From NCBI GenBank assembly GCA_041477005.1, contig JBGOUJ010000486.1, positions 1 through 5,977 on the forward strand: a stretch of DNA of 5,977 bases. Direction: 5' to 3'. Within the stretch, counting starts at the first letter, position 1; each line of letters opens with the position of its first letter. Made by a program: the position numbers and the translations under genes. Source of the stretch: JBGOUJ01 sp041477005. Lineage in GTDB: Bacteria; Acidobacteriota; Terriglobia; Bryobacterales; JACQDG01. This document shows, one piece after another, positions 5,515 through 5,977 of this stretch. The notes beneath the pieces are model-generated. The model did not search any database. It was not told where the DNA came from and saw only the letters and a program-made list of their open reading frames with translations.

Positions 5515-5895
5515 TTACTCCCGGTAGGCGGCCGTGGTGACGTCGGTTTCCCACACCTTCACTTCGCCGATGTGGACCGGGACGGCCGCCGGAGCTTCGC
5601 GCATCCCGCGCTGCAGCTCCTGATAGAAGTAGCGGGCGAGGTTTTCGGCCGAGGGGTTCAGCTTGTCGAAGGGGGCGAGGTCGTTCAGAAACCGGTGGTC
5701 GAGGCGTCCGATGATCGACTCCATCAGCCGTTTGATCTCCACGAAGTCGCAGAGGAGGCCGGTCGAGTCGAGCTCCGAGCCGGCGAGCGTGACCCGCACC
5801 TTGTAGTTGTGGCCGTGCACGTTCTCGCACTTGCCCTTATAGCCGCGCAAGGCGTGGCCGGCCGCGAAGCTCTTTTCTACGGAAACTTCAAACAT
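5515..5895 (-). CDS. queD: 6-carboxy-5,6,7,8-tetrahydropterin synthase (QueD/PTPS family)
   Basis: QueD converts 7,8-dihydroneopterin triphosphate to 6-carboxytetrahydropterin, the substrate of QueE encoded next. In the 126-residue product, His14 (AAGHAL), His27 and His29 (CENVHGHNY) are the zinc ligands. Cys23 is the catalytic cysteine, Asp66-His67 (LDHRFLND) the partner residues, and Glu116 in VWET the pterin-anchoring residue. PSAENLARYFY (81-91) is also typical. This Cys-containing layout separates it from sepiapterin-type relatives only in part, but the adjacency to queE settles the role. I chose ATG 5895. The extra TTG codon before it adds one Met-equivalent and is less likely. The start overlaps the end of the upstream gene by eight bases. 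GAGAG lies eight bases upstream, and a stronger GGGGAGG further up is paired in a predicted hairpin. Confidence 0.95.
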   Translation of the reverse strand: MFEVSVEKSFAAGHALRGYKGKCENVHGHNYKVRVTLAGSELDSTGLLCDFVEIKRLMESIIGRLDHRFLNDLAPFDKLNPSAENLARYFYQELQRGMREAPAAVPVHIGEVKVWETDVTTAAYRE

Positions 5896-5977
5896 CAAAA
5901 AATCTCTCGACCTCCCCGATGTCGTTGGTGTACGCGTAGTCGGGGAGGCTGTCGAAAAAGACCTGGCCGTAGCGCTG
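5888..5977 (-). CDS. C-terminal end of an unrecognised gene upstream of queD (partial)
   Basis: From the right edge, 29 codons are open on the minus strand and end at TGA 5890-5888: QRYGQVFFDSLPDYAYTNDI, then GEVERFFDV. The segment is acidic and aromatic and looks like real protein rather than shadow. It overlaps the queD start by eight bases (ATGTTTGA), which indicates the same operon. I do not recognise the family from this fragment, and its start lies outside the window. It does not resemble the C-termini of QueC or QueF as I know them. Confidence 0.6.
   Translation of the reverse strand, partial: QRYGQVFFDSLPDYAYTNDIGEVERFFDV
5911..5948 (-). promoter_or_regulatory. Hairpin covering a ribosome-binding-like sequence ahead of queD
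   Basis: TCGGGGAGG (5940-5948) and CCTCCCCGA (5911-5919) are a perfect nine-base inverted repeat with a 20-base loop that itself contains the palindrome TACGCGTA. In the minus-strand transcript the 3' arm carries GGGGAGG, 15 bases before the queD ATG. Folding would hide it, leaving the weaker GAGAG (5908-5904). The hairpin lies inside the coding end of the upstream gene, so translating ribosomes would open it. Confidence 0.4.

Noticed and set aside
5896..5903. Programmed -1 frameshift at the T6 run that would fuse the upstream gene to queD
   Set aside because: A slip would enter the queD frame, but the run is not in the X-XXY-YYZ phase and simple stop-start overlap explains the layout.
5888..5948. 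PreQ1 riboswitch upstream of queD
   Set aside because: A hairpin exists, but there is no A-rich tail pairing into the loop as in preQ1 classes, and the region is coding for the upstream gene.

Overview
The window is a GC-rich bacterial segment with two divergently oriented blocks. It looks like an acidobacterium of the Solibacter/Bryobacter kind. Three things suggest this: two tandem secreted von Willebrand A proteins with the hallmarks of the 'VWFA-related Acidobacterial domain' family, a kdsB gene (so a Gram-negative, Kdo-containing envelope), and GATNGTG heptamer repeats between genes. The taxonomic guess is inference from gene content, not a search result.

Left part (1-935, minus strand): kdsB (CMP-Kdo synthetase) is complete. 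Its last 87 coding bases are repeated almost exactly 136 bp further downstream. This second copy lies behind a good ribosome binding site and its own ATG, which overlaps the kdsB stop. It forms an open reading frame that leaves the window at base 1. GATNGTG heptamer arrays lie beside both copies, and the one in kdsB encodes the odd C-terminal tail of that protein. The 135-bp gap 936-1070 separates kdsB from the plus-strand block. It holds candidate divergent promoters that overlap each other and a perfect hairpin.

Middle (1071-3370, plus strand): two exported VWA proteins with intact metal-binding (MIDAS) residues overlap by 17 bases and are presumably translationally coupled. They are followed by a small tryptophan-rich protein of 84 residues that I do not recognise. 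Between the second VWA gene and the small gene, a 37-bp junction sequence is present twice, 71 bp apart. This creates a 15-codon mini-ORF whose stop overlaps the small gene's start (TGATG).

Right part (3313-5977, minus strand): a tightly packed operon reads, in transcription order, unknown gene (only its C-terminus in the window), queD, queE, and a polytopic GT-C-like membrane protein. QueD and QueE catalyse consecutive steps from 7,8-dihydroneopterin triphosphate to 7-carboxy-7-deazaguanine in queuosine/7-deazapurine synthesis. QueC and QueF are not in the window. Neighbouring genes overlap or lie one base apart. The GT-C-like gene runs convergently into the small Trp-rich gene with a 58-bp tail-to-tail overlap.

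No tRNA, rRNA, CRISPR array or insertion sequence is visible. The least explained items are the two short tandem duplications at gene junctions and the VWA-VWA-small Trp-rich protein cassette.
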